A stretch of 64,000 nt of DNA. Origin: Pricia antarctica. Its GTDB lineage: Bacteria > Bacteroidota > Bacteroidia > Flavobacteriales > Flavobacteriaceae. The notes beneath the pieces were generated by a model. It was not told the origin of the DNA. It ran no database searches and saw only the letters and a program-made list of their open reading frames with translations. Shown here piece after piece: positions 18,201-28,119 of the stretch. A program made the position numbers and the translations under genes. The stretch lies in assembly GCF_900101815.1 (NCBI RefSeq), contig NZ_FNAO01000003.1, positions 372,001 to 436,000 on the forward strand. Reading direction: 5' to 3'. The stretch's first letter is position 1. Every line of letters begins with the position of its first letter.

Positions 18201-21200
18201 AAATCGCAGTTTCCGACCTTGCATTGAAAGGCGTAAACTCCAAAGGTAGTTCCAGCTGGTAGAAATTCTGGGAAAAGTCGGTGCCTATCCTTAGAAAACC
18301 GACGATTGGATTTTCGATATTGTAGATATCGCTTTCCAAGGTTTTTTCGGCGTGAATGAACATCTTGAGTTTTTTGTACTGCCGTAGATCAATGTCCAAG
18401 TTTTTGAACACCCCGCGGGAATCTTGGGGTTCCAAGTTCTCGACGACTAGCGAAAGTGATTGTTCGTTCTGCTGTATGATGGTATTGTTGTTGTTCAACT
18501 GTTCGCGGCGTACGCCCGGCGGTAGCACATAGGGAATCGGGCTGCGGTTCTCGTTCTCTTGGACGTTCACGGCATTAACATCCAAGGTGGTACCGTCGTC
18601 ACCTGGGTTGGGATCATCTTCATCAAGGGACTTTACATACGTACGCCAATCGCCCCGCACCAAATCCAACGTAGCGAAACGGAGCAAAACGTCACTATTG
18701 AAACCGGTCATATACATACGCAGGGTACTGATGGAACGAAAGTCGGTGATGCCTCCAACCGCATTCGTAAAATCGCTTAGCGGAATCTTATATTGTATCC
18801 AACGGGTACGCACCGTGCTGCCATTGGGGATACGATTTCCTGAAAGCACTAAGGAATCCCGTACATCGGTTACATATTTATCGTTGACCGTAGTATTCGG
18901 TTTTATGGGGATGCGATACTCATAATAGCTATTGACCGTGTTCATGGTCAGGTCTCGATCGATATCCTCGACATCGGGCAGGGTCGTCGACCCTCTGCTA
19001 TTGTCGTTGAGTTGCACCGGGGAATTGCCCTGAGGATTGTTAAAGTTCAGGTAGCGCTCCAAAACGCCACCATCTCTCTGTAAAAAATATTCGTAGTTGT
19101 CCAACGCCGGATCCTGACCGTTTTCGGTACCGTAGATAGCGCTCTCCGCAGCATCATCGAGTCCATCGAAACCAAGATCTTGTTGCGCGCGGCTGTTTTC
19201 ATCGACATCGAAGGCATACACCAAGGCCTGTGTGGCAGGAACCACGCCCCAGATAGGATCTGCAGGTTTCGTGCTGCCCTGGCCGTTGACCGGCAATCCG
19301 TTTTCATATTGTTTTAGACCGTCGGCCAAGATATCCTCGGAAACGTTCCCCAAGTTGAATACCAGTTCACCGGGACCTGTCGCCGAACCTTCCAAATATG
19401 GGTCCATCACCCAGAACTGTACGAATTCTACGTTCGCCTGCTCGAAGTTGGTGCTGCTCAATGAGCGCATGATCCCCGCCCATCTTTGGTTACCGGTCGC
19501 GGCGTTAAAATTGGTATTGGCATTATACGGTCCTTTTAAATTGGGATAATAGGCCAGATCGAGCGTCGTCTGCTGGCGGGTCTGCCCCTGTGCTACCTCG
19601 ACCTTGGGAAATACCTCGTCTATGAATATCCTTCGGGCGGCGTTGGTGGAAATATCGTTGTCGCTGATGCTGGAGGGTCTTTGGTTGGTATAAAAAACGG
19701 GGTCAATGGTATACCAAGCCAATTTAGCCCTTTGGAAGCCCGTCTCAAGGCCTTTTTGATTGGGACTATCCAAAAACTCGAGCGGGGTGCTGGCCATGGC
19801 CCATCCCAAGGAAGATCGGATATCGATCAGGGCCTGTGCCCCTTCGAAATCGTCTAAATAGGTGGTCGTTTCCCCTTGGAAATCCGCATTTTTAGGGGAA
19901 CCGGGTTCTAAAAAGGCCACCTCGCCTCGAACGGATAGATTCGAAGGCACATCGGTATCGATATTGGGCAGCTTGTTGACCATTCGGGTCAGAAAGGGCA
20001 CTTCCGTCGAGTAGTTTCCGTTCATTCCGAAAACCGTATTGTTCACGGGTTCTACCCCGAAATTCGACTTTTGGGTCAGCGGGCGTTCGTTCAGATTCAA
20101 GAGCGTTGCGCCGAGCACAAAGTTCTTGTTGAACTGATGCTCGACATTTACCCCTGTAAACCGCCGCGTCTGCTGTCCGAAAACGGCGTTGTTCTCTACA
20201 GATATATTGATAGGCGTGTTGGAAGCTTCCAAACTGGGATCTAGAATCTGCACTGTACCGGCCTGATAATTGACGGTGTAGTCGATACCTTCCTGCAATT
20301 GCCGACCACCTGCCGTTACGCGTACCGAACCCCTCGGCACATTAAAGGCCCCGATAGGAATACCGTTGCTTCCTTCGGATTTATATCTTCCCTTTAGTAG
20401 AAACTTGTTCTTTTCAGGATCCTGCAAAGCGGCCGATTTGGTGAGCTCGTACATGTCACGGAAAACATATTTTACCTGATTGTCGTTATAGCCCTGTCCG
20501 TCATCCACATTATAATCCCCACCACCGAGACGGTCAAAGAGATATTCGCCAAAAGGCTCGACCTTCGTGAAAATAATCTGTCCGTTCTGGGTATCGACGG
20601 TAATTCCCGGAATAAAATCAAAAAAACCGTCCCCGCCGGGCTGAACATCGTTGTAGGCATTCAATCTATCGAAGTTGAAAACTTCTAAAAGTATGCGCTC
20701 TTCCAAGGGTTTACCGCCGTCAAGTTGTTGGGGAAAGGCCGTTACCGGAGTAATATAGTTTCGGGGGGTCGGATTGCTATAGAGAATGTTCATCTTAAAA
20801 TCTTCTTGACTCAACCGAAACGCGCCCGTGGCATAAATGTTTTTCATCATCAAATCCCAGATCGGATCTGAAACATTGGTGATGTTACTTTTCAGGAGTT
20901 TTAGAACGAGCGTATTGTTATTGATGATAGGGTTGTCCAAGGCACCCCCCGTAACGGTGGTGGCATCGACACCGCCGTTGGCAAATTCCCCCACCTGATA
21001 GACCTTGCCGTTATAGGTATATTGAAAGGCAACGGCCAGCACCTCGTCGTTGCTCAAACGTTGGTTCAGGGAAATATAGCCCAATTGGGAATTAAAGGTA
21101 AAGTCCCTAGACTGCTCCAGTTTGCGGGCGTTTTCCAAATAGGCATAATCGAAGCCTTGGTTGGGCTGATATCCGGGGATGCTAAAACCTTGTTCAATGG

Positions 21201-22473
21201 TAGATACGTCACGGATACTTTGGGTAAGTACGCCCCCTTGCCCGATAGCAGTGGGATTATAACCGTTGGCATTATTTCTTGGCAGGGCGTTCGGCTGCCC
21301 GGTATTGGCGGTGAAGAAGCCGGCGGGGGCATTAGTAGCGATTCTAGTTCGGTTTTCCCCAGCGGCAATTAACGGGTCATATTCCCCCAAATCCTGTATC
21401 CCTACCACATTACGCACGTTCAGCGTCTGCTGGCTGCGGTTGGTGACCCAAACTTCGAGACGGGTTATCTGTACCTGACTTCGGATGTAAGGGTAGTTGA
21501 TCAGGGCATCGTCATAATTGTCCCTAAAATACTGGGCGAGAAAAAAGTGCTTGTCCTCATCATAATCCAAAGCCGTCACCGAAAAATCGTTGATGGTACC
21601 ACCACCTTGCGCCACGACTGAATTGCTCTGGGATTGTTGTTCAGAAAAAACCGCCGTTACCTTGGTCTTACCGAACTGCAACTGTGTTTTTACCCCGAAA
21701 AGACTCTGCGCCCCGGTGATCAGCGAACTGTTCAACGGCATGTTAACGTTACCGACCTCGATGGATTGAATGATATCGTCTTCGGTGGGCGTATAGTCCA
21801 ATTTCACGATATTCTGAAAATCGAAGGTCGCCTCGGTATCGTAATTAGCATTCACCTGCAGGCGTTCCCCGATTTTGCCCAACATGCTCAGGCTGATACG
21901 CTGATCAAAATCGAAGGAAGTATTGGTGCGATTTCTTGGGGATAGCGCGGGGTTGTCGTTTTTCTGCCAAATAACCCCCAAATCCATGGCTACCGAACCC
22001 TGTGGAATCACTTCAATGGCATTGCCGCCAAAAATGGATTGGAACCAGTCTTTGTTCACATAGAAATTGGGAAGCAGATTTTTTCGAGCTTCTTCGCTGC
22101 CTTCCTTTTTCCCGGAATAGGCATCCGATTTTTCCTTGAAATAGCCTTTGATTCCTTCTTGGCGCACCAGTTCATAATACTGTTCGGGGGTAAGAATGAT
22201 AGGATATCCAATATCGAAATCGCCCACTTTTTCGGAGTAGACGTACATATCGAGCTTTTCGTCGTAGTTGTATTTGGAAACGATGCTCTCGGGATTGTTC
22301 ATCTGGAGCCTGCCCAATGAAAAACCGGTCTTTACGGAGTCGACCTGCTGTTCGCCCCCTTCCTCCCCCTCCGTCTCCTGGGCCAGGGAAACCCCGGTCA
22401 TCATAACGAAAAATAGGAATAGATAAGCGTACTTAAACGAAGATTTAAGAAATAGTTTGGCCCCTGTTTTCAA
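15274..22473 (-). CDS. sprA: Cell surface protein SprA, type IX secretion translocon / gliding motility
   Basis: 2399 residues, the usual very large SprA. Residues 1-32 form a signal peptide (hydrophobic stretch ending GVSLAQ), followed by the long mixed beta-barrel sequence ending RYNFGN with a terminal aromatic pattern typical of outer membrane proteins. SprA is known to form the giant outer membrane pore of the type IX secretion system and is needed for gliding in flavobacteria. The start is TTG five bases after the ruvA stop; the next ATG lies inside the signal peptide, so TTG is preferred. The ruvA-sprA-gcvH order is conserved in the family. Confidence 0.96.
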   Translation of the reverse strand: MKTGAKLFLKSSFKYAYLFLFFVMMTGVSLAQETEGEEGGEQQVDSVKTGFSLGRLQMNNPESIVSKYNYDEKLDMYVYSEKVGDFDIGYPIILTPEQYYELVRQEGIKGYFKEKSDAYSGKKEGSEEARKNLLPNFYVNKDWFQSIFGGNAIEVIPQGSVAMDLGVIWQKNDNPALSPRNRTNTSFDFDQRISLSMLGKIGERLQVNANYDTEATFDFQNIVKLDYTPTEDDIIQSIEVGNVNMPLNSSLITGAQSLFGVKTQLQFGKTKVTAVFSEQQSQSNSVVAQGGGTINDFSVTALDYDEDKHFFLAQYFRDNYDDALINYPYIRSQVQITRLEVWVTNRSQQTLNVRNVVGIQDLGEYDPLIAAGENRTRIATNAPAGFFTANTGQPNALPRNNANGYNPTAIGQGGVLTQSIRDVSTIEQGFSIPGYQPNQGFDYAYLENARKLEQSRDFTFNSQLGYISLNQRLSNDEVLAVAFQYTYNGKVYQVGEFANGGVDATTVTGGALDNPIINNNTLVLKLLKSNITNVSDPIWDLMMKNIYATGAFRLSQEDFKMNILYSNPTPRNYITPVTAFPQQLDGGKPLEERILLEVFNFDRLNAYNDVQPGGDGFFDFIPGITVDTQNGQIIFTKVEPFGEYLFDRLGGGDYNVDDGQGYNDNQVKYVFRDMYELTKSAALQDPEKNKFLLKGRYKSEGSNGIPIGAFNVPRGSVRVTAGGRQLQEGIDYTVNYQAGTVQILDPSLEASNTPINISVENNAVFGQQTRRFTGVNVEHQFNKNFVLGATLLNLNERPLTQKSNFGVEPVNNTVFGMNGNYSTEVPFLTRMVNKLPNIDTDVPSNLSVRGEVAFLEPGSPKNADFQGETTTYLDDFEGAQALIDIRSSLGWAMASTPLEFLDSPNQKGLETGFQRAKLAWYTIDPVFYTNQRPSSISDNDISTNAARRIFIDEVFPKVEVAQGQTRQQTTLDLAYYPNLKGPYNANTNFNAATGNQRWAGIMRSLSSTNFEQANVEFVQFWVMDPYLEGSATGPGELVFNLGNVSEDILADGLKQYENGLPVNGQGSTKPADPIWGVVPATQALVYAFDVDENSRAQQDLGFDGLDDAAESAIYGTENGQDPALDNYEYFLQRDGGVLERYLNFNNPQGNSPVQLNDNSRGSTTLPDVEDIDRDLTMNTVNSYYEYRIPIKPNTTVNDKYVTDVRDSLVLSGNRIPNGSTVRTRWIQYKIPLSDFTNAVGGITDFRSISTLRMYMTGFNSDVLLRFATLDLVRGDWRTYVKSLDEDDPNPGDDGTTLDVNAVNVQENENRSPIPYVLPPGVRREQLNNNNTIIQQNEQSLSLVVENLEPQDSRGVFKNLDIDLRQYKKLKMFIHAEKTLESDIYNIENPIVGFLRIGTDFSQNFYQLELPLEFTPFNARSETAIWPENNQMEIILADLNKVKSVWIAGDDLSEIRYFEVLDGEVVAVDEFAPRTPGMLRIGIKGNPSLGSIRSMMVGMKNAANLPVRGEVWFNELRLAGLDNEGGWAAIAAVDANIADFADISATGSTSTSGFGAIDQMPNERAREDAISYDLVTNVNVGQLLPPKWNIQIPFNYGISEQIITPEFDPVYDDLKLNDRISAAENPDSTQDPDAIKEQAEDYTKRTSVNFIGVRKDRGEEADANFYDIENFTFNYSYNEINHRDFEIAALQDKDLKTGFVYNHAFKPLEVAPFAKNDSLFTGAYWQWLKELNLSLLPTTVSVNSNFDRQFNQQRFRDVVEEGVDKLDLPTLRQRNYLFNWQYAVNYALTKSLRLNLTASNNHIVRNYFEDFTDEEGIERQRIDETLGLWDGFWDLGEPNRHAQQLELNYEIPFSKIPVLDFINAQYSYTSNFDWQRGGDALREVAQQDINTVQNASTHNLTANLTMDKFYNLIGLKKRKGGGQDGAPVRSDKAGNPNEDAEKIQKKSSGLFNTAVDILTMIKRVNVNYNETNGKVLPGYTQSVGFVGSLRPSLGFVFGSQADVRFDAARKGWLTSFDEFNEQYIENTNKQLNITATALPIQDLTIDLTADRQFSNSYQESFSIAEDNTYTVQLGNDYGNFSISTMMIGTVFGKSDEFTSDNFEQFKQNRITVANRLVSDRGQSPGTLDEDGFPQLYGKTQQDVLLPAFFAAYTGQNAERVNLDVFRQIPIPNWNIKYTGLMRNKWFKKQFQRFSVSHGYRAAYSINSFQTNLEKTQLQNDGLSTTDPETGDLMSDLILNNVVLTDEFNPLMRVDFEMKNSVSILAEMRSNRALALSFDNNLMTEINGKEYTLGMGYRFKDVKFVTNIGGNKTRLKGDLNLKADVTLRDNITIIRNLDIENNQITSGQNLLSIKFTADYALTKQLNALFFYDHSFSQFAVSTAFPQTTINAGFTLRYNFGN

Positions 22474-22478
22474 ACTCG

Positions 22479-23060
22479 TTACAAATTTTTGAGCGCGAGT
22501 TTAATGATATTCTCCACGCTTAACGAAGAATCTTGACGGAGTACTTTGTCCACTACTTTTTCGGCAGATCGTCGAGCAAAGCCAAGAACTTCTAATGCTG
22601 ATAACGCTTCTTCTTTATTTGTATTGTTCGCAGAGGTAGAAACTTCGTCAATATCGTAGACTTTAAGAATTTTGTCGCGCAGGTCTAAAATCACACGTTG
22701 CGCCGTTTTGGTGCCGATACCTTTTATGGACTGAATCGTGGCGGCATCGCCACTGGCAATCGCATCACGGATCTGCGCCGGGGAAAGTGAGGAAAGCATG
22801 GTACGTGCCGTACTCGATCCGATACCCGAAACCGACAATAACAACCGAAAAATTTCACGTTCCGATTTTTCCGCGAATCCGAACAGTGTATGCGAATCCT
22901 CCTTGACCTGCAAATGAGTGAAAATGCTGATGTTTTCGCTATCGGTAAGTTTGGAAAAGGTGTGCAACGAAATATTTACGAAATAGCCTACTCCAGCGCA
23001 TTCGACGATGATATGGGTGGGATTTTTTTCTACAAGTTTGCCTTTCAGGTGATGGATCAT
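22479..23060 (-). CDS. ruvA: Holliday junction branch migration protein RuvA
   Basis: 193 residues with an OB-fold (MIHHLKGKLVEKNPTHIIVECAGVGYFV start), two helix-hairpin-helix motifs (LLSVSGIGSSTARTML and IQSIKGIGTKTAQRVIL), and the RuvB-binding three-helix C-terminus. RuvA binds the four-way junction as a tetramer and loads RuvB, which is encoded 6.6 kb away at 29621-30643. The stop lies five bases from the sprA start, so sprA is probably read from this transcript. Confidence 0.97.
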   Translation of the reverse strand: MIHHLKGKLVEKNPTHIIVECAGVGYFVNISLHTFSKLTDSENISIFTHLQVKEDSHTLFGFAEKSEREIFRLLLSVSGIGSSTARTMLSSLSPAQIRDAIASGDAATIQSIKGIGTKTAQRVILDLRDKILKVYDIDEVSTSANNTNKEEALSALEVLGFARRSAEKVVDKVLRQDSSLSVENIIKLALKNL

Positions 23061-23157
23061 GGTTAGGATGTTTGTTTTGAACGTAATTGCGAAGAGCCTG
23101 TTGTATCGTTTGAAGGTATTGCAATCTCAAAGAGGACACGGCCATCTGTTGAAGCCA

Positions 23158-25458
23158 CTATTTTGCCCCACTACCCTTTGCCTTCTTCCGTTTCTCCCGT
23201 TCCTGTGCATCGATTACGGCTACGGCTGCCATATTGACCATTTCATCTACACTCGCCCCCAGTTGCACTACATGAACCGATTTACTGAGGCCCAACATGA
23301 TGGGGCCAATGGAATCTGAGCCATTGAGTTCCTTCAACAGCTTATAGGTAATGTTCGCCGATTCAAGATTAGGGAAAATCAGGGTGTTCACTTTTTTTCC
23401 GGCCAATTTTGAAAAGGGGAACTGTCGCTGTAACATTTCTTTGTTTAGGGCGAAATCCATCTGGATTTCGCCATCGGCTACCAATTCCGGATGGGCCCGG
23501 TGCAATAACTGAACGGCATCCCGTACCTTTTCGGCATCCGGATGGGAAGAAGACCCAAAATTCGCGTATGACAATAGAGCCAAAACCGGATCAAAACCAA
23601 AAGCCCTGGCCAAATTCGCGGTCATCTGGGCGATTTTAGCAATATCTTCGGCATTGGGATCAATATTGATCGAAGTATCCGCCAAGAACAAGGGCCCCCG
23701 ATCGGTAATCATAATATTTACCGTAGCCACTTTCTTGACCCCAGAGGCCCTTCCTATAACCTCAAAAATAGGCTTTACCACTGTCGGATAGGCTCTTGAA
23801 TAGCCTGATATCATTCCATCCGCGTCTCCCTCCAAAACCATCATGGCACCGAAATAATTGCGTTCTCGCATTTTAATTCTCGCACTATACAGCGTAGAAC
23901 CCTTGCGCTGGCGCAGGTTTGAGTAGGTCTTTGCATAATGGTCGCGCTTATCGGCGAAGGCATCGTCGCTGGGGTCGACAATTTCTATATCGGCATCAAA
24001 TTCCAACTCCTTTTTCAATTCGGATATAATATCTTTATTACCCAAAAGAATGGGAACGGCAATGCCCTCTTCGTGAACGATTTGGGCGGCCTTCAACACA
24101 TCGAGATGGTCGGCCTCGGCAAATACAATTTTCTTGATATTGCTTTTTGCACGGCTGTGCAACAGGCGTACTACCTTATTATCATTGCCTGATCGCTGCA
24201 TCAGTTCTTCTTTGTACTTCTCCCAGTCGTGGATAGGATTTTTGGCCACACCGCTTTCCATCGCCGCCTTGGCAACGGCAGGCGGAATCTCCGAAATCAA
24301 CCGATGGTCAAAGGGTTTGGGGATGATATATTCCCGCCCGAAAGTCAGTCGGGTCTCCCCATACGCAATATTTACCTGCTCTGGTACGGACTGCTTGGCC
24401 AAATTGGCCAATGCTTTAACCGCGGCCATTTTCATTTCTTCATTGATAGAAGTCGCTCTGACATCAAGGGCACCACGAAAAATAAAAGGGAAACCAAGTA
24501 CATTGTTTACCTGGTTAGGATGGTCGGATCGGCCGGTCGCCATGATGACATCCTTGCGCGTTTTCATGGCCAGCCCGTAATCGATTTCGGGATCCGGATT
24601 GGCCATAGCGAACACAATCGGGCTTTCTGCCATGGAGCTTAACATGGCCGGCGTAAAGATATCGGCAATAGACAAGCCGATAAAGACATCGGCATTGGCG
24701 ATGGCCTCATCCAACGTATCAATTTTTCGGTCCGTCGCAAATTCAGCTTTTGCTTCTGACAGGTTGGCGGCATCCTTTCGAATGACGCCCTTGCTATCCA
24801 GCATCACAATATTCTCGGCTTTCGCACCGAACGCTTTATACAATTTGGTACAGGAAACCGCCGCCGCGCCTGCGCCGCTGATAACGATGCGCACTTCTTC
24901 GATTTTTTTATCGGCAATCTCCAAGGCGTTCAATAAGGCCGCTGACGAAATTATGGCGGTGCCATGCTGGTCGTCGTGCATTACGGGAATATCGAGTTCC
25001 TCTTTCAATCTTCGTTCGATCTCGAAAGCTTCCGGGGCTTTTATGTCCTCTAAATTAATGCCCCCGAACGTTGGGGCGATCATCTTAACGGTCTGTACAA
25101 ATTCATCGACATCTTCGGTGTCCACTTCTATATCGATTCCGTCGATATCGGCAAATATTTTAAAGAGGAGTCCCTTGCCTTCCATCACTGGTTTGGATGC
25201 CTCAGGCCCGATGTTGCCCAGTCCCAGTACGGCGGTTCCATTTGAAATAATGGCAACCAAATTACCTTTGGAGGTGTATTTGTAGACATTGTCCTTATCC
25301 TTGGCAATTTCTAGGCAAGGTTCAGCAACGCCTGGGGAATAGGCCAAAGCCAGATCTCGCTGGGTGGCGTAGGGTTTTGTGGGTACGATCTTGATTTTAC
25401 CCGGTTGGGGCTTGGCGTGGTAGACTAGTGCCTCCCGGCGTTGTTTCTGTTTGCTCAT
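23158..25458 (-). CDS. maeB: NADP-dependent malic enzyme fused to phosphotransacetylase-like domain
   Basis: 766 residues. Residues 1 to about 430 are the malic enzyme (AYSPGVAEPC, the metal-binding ALDVRATSINEEM region and the GAGAAAVSC Rossmann loop). Residues about 430-766 are a phosphotransacetylase-type domain (RSNIKKIVFAEADHLDVLKA to the end). The enzyme decarboxylates malate to pyruvate with NADP reduction; in MaeB-type enzymes the C-terminal domain is regulatory, responding to acetyl-CoA. Preceded by a good promoter, so independent of ruvA-sprA or leading that operon. Confidence 0.95.
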   Translation of the reverse strand: MSKQKQRREALVYHAKPQPGKIKIVPTKPYATQRDLALAYSPGVAEPCLEIAKDKDNVYKYTSKGNLVAIISNGTAVLGLGNIGPEASKPVMEGKGLLFKIFADIDGIDIEVDTEDVDEFVQTVKMIAPTFGGINLEDIKAPEAFEIERRLKEELDIPVMHDDQHGTAIISSAALLNALEIADKKIEEVRIVISGAGAAAVSCTKLYKAFGAKAENIVMLDSKGVIRKDAANLSEAKAEFATDRKIDTLDEAIANADVFIGLSIADIFTPAMLSSMAESPIVFAMANPDPEIDYGLAMKTRKDVIMATGRSDHPNQVNNVLGFPFIFRGALDVRATSINEEMKMAAVKALANLAKQSVPEQVNIAYGETRLTFGREYIIPKPFDHRLISEIPPAVAKAAMESGVAKNPIHDWEKYKEELMQRSGNDNKVVRLLHSRAKSNIKKIVFAEADHLDVLKAAQIVHEEGIAVPILLGNKDIISELKKELEFDADIEIVDPSDDAFADKRDHYAKTYSNLRQRKGSTLYSARIKMRERNYFGAMMVLEGDADGMISGYSRAYPTVVKPIFEVIGRASGVKKVATVNIMITDRGPLFLADTSINIDPNAEDIAKIAQMTANLARAFGFDPVLALLSYANFGSSSHPDAEKVRDAVQLLHRAHPELVADGEIQMDFALNKEMLQRQFPFSKLAGKKVNTLIFPNLESANITYKLLKELNGSDSIGPIMLGLSKSVHVVQLGASVDEMVNMAAVAVIDAQEREKRKKAKGSGAK

Positions 25459-25484
25459 GGTGTTCAGGTATTGGGTTCAAAAAA

Positions 25485-25515
25485 CAAATTTAGGGGAAAA
25501 GGGGGAAGTGTCAAG
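25485..25515 (-). promoter_or_regulatory. Promoter of maeB
   Basis: Minus-strand CTTG (25512-25515), 19 bases, and TAAATTTG (25485-25492) match the Bacteroidota promoter. The predicted leader to the maeB ATG is about 20 bases. The remaining bases to 25750 contain only AT-rich sequence with a weak GCAGAT/ATCTGC inverted repeat. Confidence 0.7.
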
Positions 25516-25750
25516 ATTTAAAGTTAAAAGTTAGGGCGTTAATTAATAATAGCGGTAAAAGTAAAAAGGAAGGCAGATTATTTGTTTAAAACCCGCTAAA
25601 CCATCTGCACTGTTTTACTAACACAGTAGTATTCTTTGTAAGTTTGGACCTTCTACCCACAGCGACCATTACCCGCAAATTTGCCAATACATTAATTATA
25701 CCATACAGGCCACTTTTATCATTTTGTAGGTCAACAAAAATCTAGGAAGC

Positions 25751-27079
25751 TTATTCTACGACGGCAACTTCCTTCTTGGCCTCGGCGACATTCAATCGTA
25801 ACGCCAGAACCGCGGCGATGATAAAGAAAATACCTCCGAAAAGTATGGCGTTCACCGCATTGTTGTCCAAAAAATAATCATATATAAATCCGAATGTCAG
25901 CGTTTCTACGCCCATGGGAATCACGATCATCATATTCAGAATACCCATATAGACCCCACGCCGGTCTTGGGGTACAATTTTGGACACCATAGTATAGGGA
26001 ATGCCCATCATGGCCGCCCAGCCAATACCGAACAAAACCATCGGGGCCAATACCATCACGGGATCATCAATATACGGTATAATTAACAAGGCCAAACCCG
26101 TTCCGAACAGGCTGGCCGCATATATTTTTTTTCCACCGAACTTTAGGGTAAGAGGCACCAGCATCAGGGCTACCACAATCGTCGCCACATTATAGGTGGT
26201 ACTCATTTTGGCCGATTGTGCCGCAGCGGTCGATAAGTCAAAGCCCATAGTGGTCATGAACAAAGGCGTGACGTACTGCCAATACACGAAAAGGGCATAC
26301 CATTGAAAAAGATAGACCCCGGCGAGCTTCCACATAAAGGAAGGCATATCTTTGACCGCACTTGAAATTTCGATAAAAGGCATCTTGAACCGTTCGCAAA
26401 AAGACAAGGCCCTATGCTTGTTGATCTTGGCCATTTCTTCGTCTGTAGGAGGAATCTCCGGCGTTGTCAATACGGAATATAAAATCGTAACCACCGAGAG
26501 AACGGCCCCTATAAAAAAAGAATAATACAGCCATGTCGGTATAGTTCCCGCCACATCTGCCGAACTATCGCCACCGAACCAGTCTTGGAACAAAAAAATG
26601 GATGCATTGGCCAATACGATGCCCGCCCCCACAAAAAGGCTTTGCATCTGAAAGCCTAAACTCAGCTGTTTTTCGGGCAGTTTGTCACCTACAAAGGCCC
26701 TGTAGGGTTCCATGGCCATGTTGTTGCCGACATCGAGTATCCAAAGTAGGCCCACTGCAAACCATAAAGCGGGACTCTGCGGAAAAGCAAAAAGACATAA
26801 GCTGCCAATCATGGCCCCAATCAGGAAAAAAGGCTTTCTCCTACCCCATTTCAGCGACCAAGTCTTATCGGAAATGGCACCGATGATCGGCTGGATGATC
26901 AAGCCGGTAATCGGACCGGCAATGTTCAGAATGGGAAGCATATCTTCGGCGGCCCCTAAGAAAAGAAAAATAGGATTTATCGCGGTCTGCTGCAATCCGA
27001 AACTGAACTGTATGCCAAGAAAGCCCACATTCATATTGAAAATCTGCCAAAAGCTTAAACTTGGTTTGCTAAATTTCAT
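25751..27079 (-). CDS. MFS transporter, SLC45-like
   Basis: 442 residues with twelve predicted helices. The N-terminus (SFWQIFNMNVGFLGIQFSFG) and the loop KTWSLKWGRRKPFFLIGA, with GPITGLIIQPIIGAISD before it, are the signature of the SLC45/glycoside-pentoside-like MFS group that takes up sucrose, maltose or other disaccharides with protons. The long hydrophilic central loop near residue 215-235 divides the halves. There are no sugar genes nearby to narrow the substrate. ATG start; 71 bases from queG. Confidence 0.88.
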   Translation of the reverse strand: MKFSKPSLSFWQIFNMNVGFLGIQFSFGLQQTAINPIFLFLGAAEDMLPILNIAGPITGLIIQPIIGAISDKTWSLKWGRRKPFFLIGAMIGSLCLFAFPQSPALWFAVGLLWILDVGNNMAMEPYRAFVGDKLPEKQLSLGFQMQSLFVGAGIVLANASIFLFQDWFGGDSSADVAGTIPTWLYYSFFIGAVLSVVTILYSVLTTPEIPPTDEEMAKINKHRALSFCERFKMPFIEISSAVKDMPSFMWKLAGVYLFQWYALFVYWQYVTPLFMTTMGFDLSTAAAQSAKMSTTYNVATIVVALMLVPLTLKFGGKKIYAASLFGTGLALLIIPYIDDPVMVLAPMVLFGIGWAAMMGIPYTMVSKIVPQDRRGVYMGILNMMIVIPMGVETLTFGFIYDYFLDNNAVNAILFGGIFFIIAAVLALRLNVAEAKKEVAVVE

Positions 27080-27149
27080 TGGTAAACAGTTTGGTAAGAA
27101 CCTAATTTGTTCTCGAATATAGGATTTTAAATGGTTGGATACGGGAAAG

Positions 27150-28070
27150 TTATTTCAAAAACTCAATATTCCGCGTCAATCCCGAAAACTTGGTTCGCTT
27201 GACGGCAGACTTTTGAAAAACTTTCCTAAAAACATCTTCGGTAATCTCTTCCCAATCTTTTTTTGAGAATTCCAAAAGTTCGGGATGCGGGTTAAATAAA
27301 GGTTCGGCATGTGGTTTTGAGAAGCGGTTCCAAGGGCAAACGTCTTGACATATATCGCAACCGAACGCCCAATCGTCAAATTTTCCTTGAAATTCTTCGG
27401 GAATTTCATTCTTCAGTTCAATAGTAAAATAGGAGATACATTTGCTGCCATCGACTACGTAAGGTTCTGTAATCGCTTGTGTCGGACAAGCGTCGATGCA
27501 GGCCGTACAAGTACCACAATGGTCGGTTACGGGCGTGTCGTATTCCAAATCAAGATCGACTATGAGTTCGGCGATAAAGTAGAACGAACCTACCTGTTGC
27601 GTGAGCAGATTACTGTGCTTGCCGATCCAGCCGAGTCCGCTTTTAGCGGCCCAGGCCTTGTCCAGCACAGGCGCGGAATCTACAAAGGCCCTACCGCTGA
27701 CTTCACCAATTTCTTCCGAAATAAACTCTTGTAACTGTCTTAATTTGGATTTTATGACGTGGTGGTAATCGTGCCCATAAGCGTATTTGGATATTTTATA
27801 GGTATCCTCCCGTTGGGTTTCGTCGGGATAGTAATTAAGCAGTAAAGAAATGACCGACTTGGCCCCGTCGACCAGCAATCTGGGATCTAAACGTTTGTCG
27901 AAATGGTTTTCCATATAGCCCATTTCGCCGTTCATGTTCTTGTTGAGCCATTTTTCGAGCCTGGGGGCTTCCTTCTCTAAAAACTCGGCTTTGGAAATAC
28001 CACATGACAAAAAACCGAGGCGCTTGGCTTCGGTCTTTATCATATCGGTATGTTTTTGCTTTCTGTTCAA
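27150..28070 (-). CDS. queG: Epoxyqueuosine reductase
   Basis: Two 4Fe-4S clusters are evident ([12 protein letters not shown] and [11 protein letters not shown]), plus the cobalamin-binding N-terminal domain ([35 protein letters not shown]). QueG reduces epoxyqueuosine in tRNA to queuosine. The start is uncertain: TTG at 28070 gives [20 protein letters not shown]-like residues that match the usual flavobacterial N-terminus (306 residues); an ATG at 28043 would be shorter and a TTG at 28112 longer. It lies about 50 bases after the P450 stop. Confidence 0.93.
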   Translation of the reverse strand: MNRKQKHTDMIKTEAKRLGFLSCGISKAEFLEKEAPRLEKWLNKNMNGEMGYMENHFDKRLDPRLLVDGAKSVISLLLNYYPDETQREDTYKISKYAYGHDYHHVIKSKLRQLQEFISEEIGEVSGRAFVDSAPVLDKAWAAKSGLGWIGKHSNLLTQQVGSFYFIAELIVDLDLEYDTPVTDHCGTCTACIDACPTQAITEPYVVDGSKCISYFTIELKNEIPEEFQGKFDDWAFGCDICQDVCPWNRFSKPHAEPLFNPHPELLEFSKKDWEEITEDVFRKVFQKSAVKRTKFSGLTRNIEFLK

Positions 28071-28119
28071 AGTTTTATTTGATCTTCTCGAAATGCGCTG
28101 CAACGCGTTCAATATGCCC

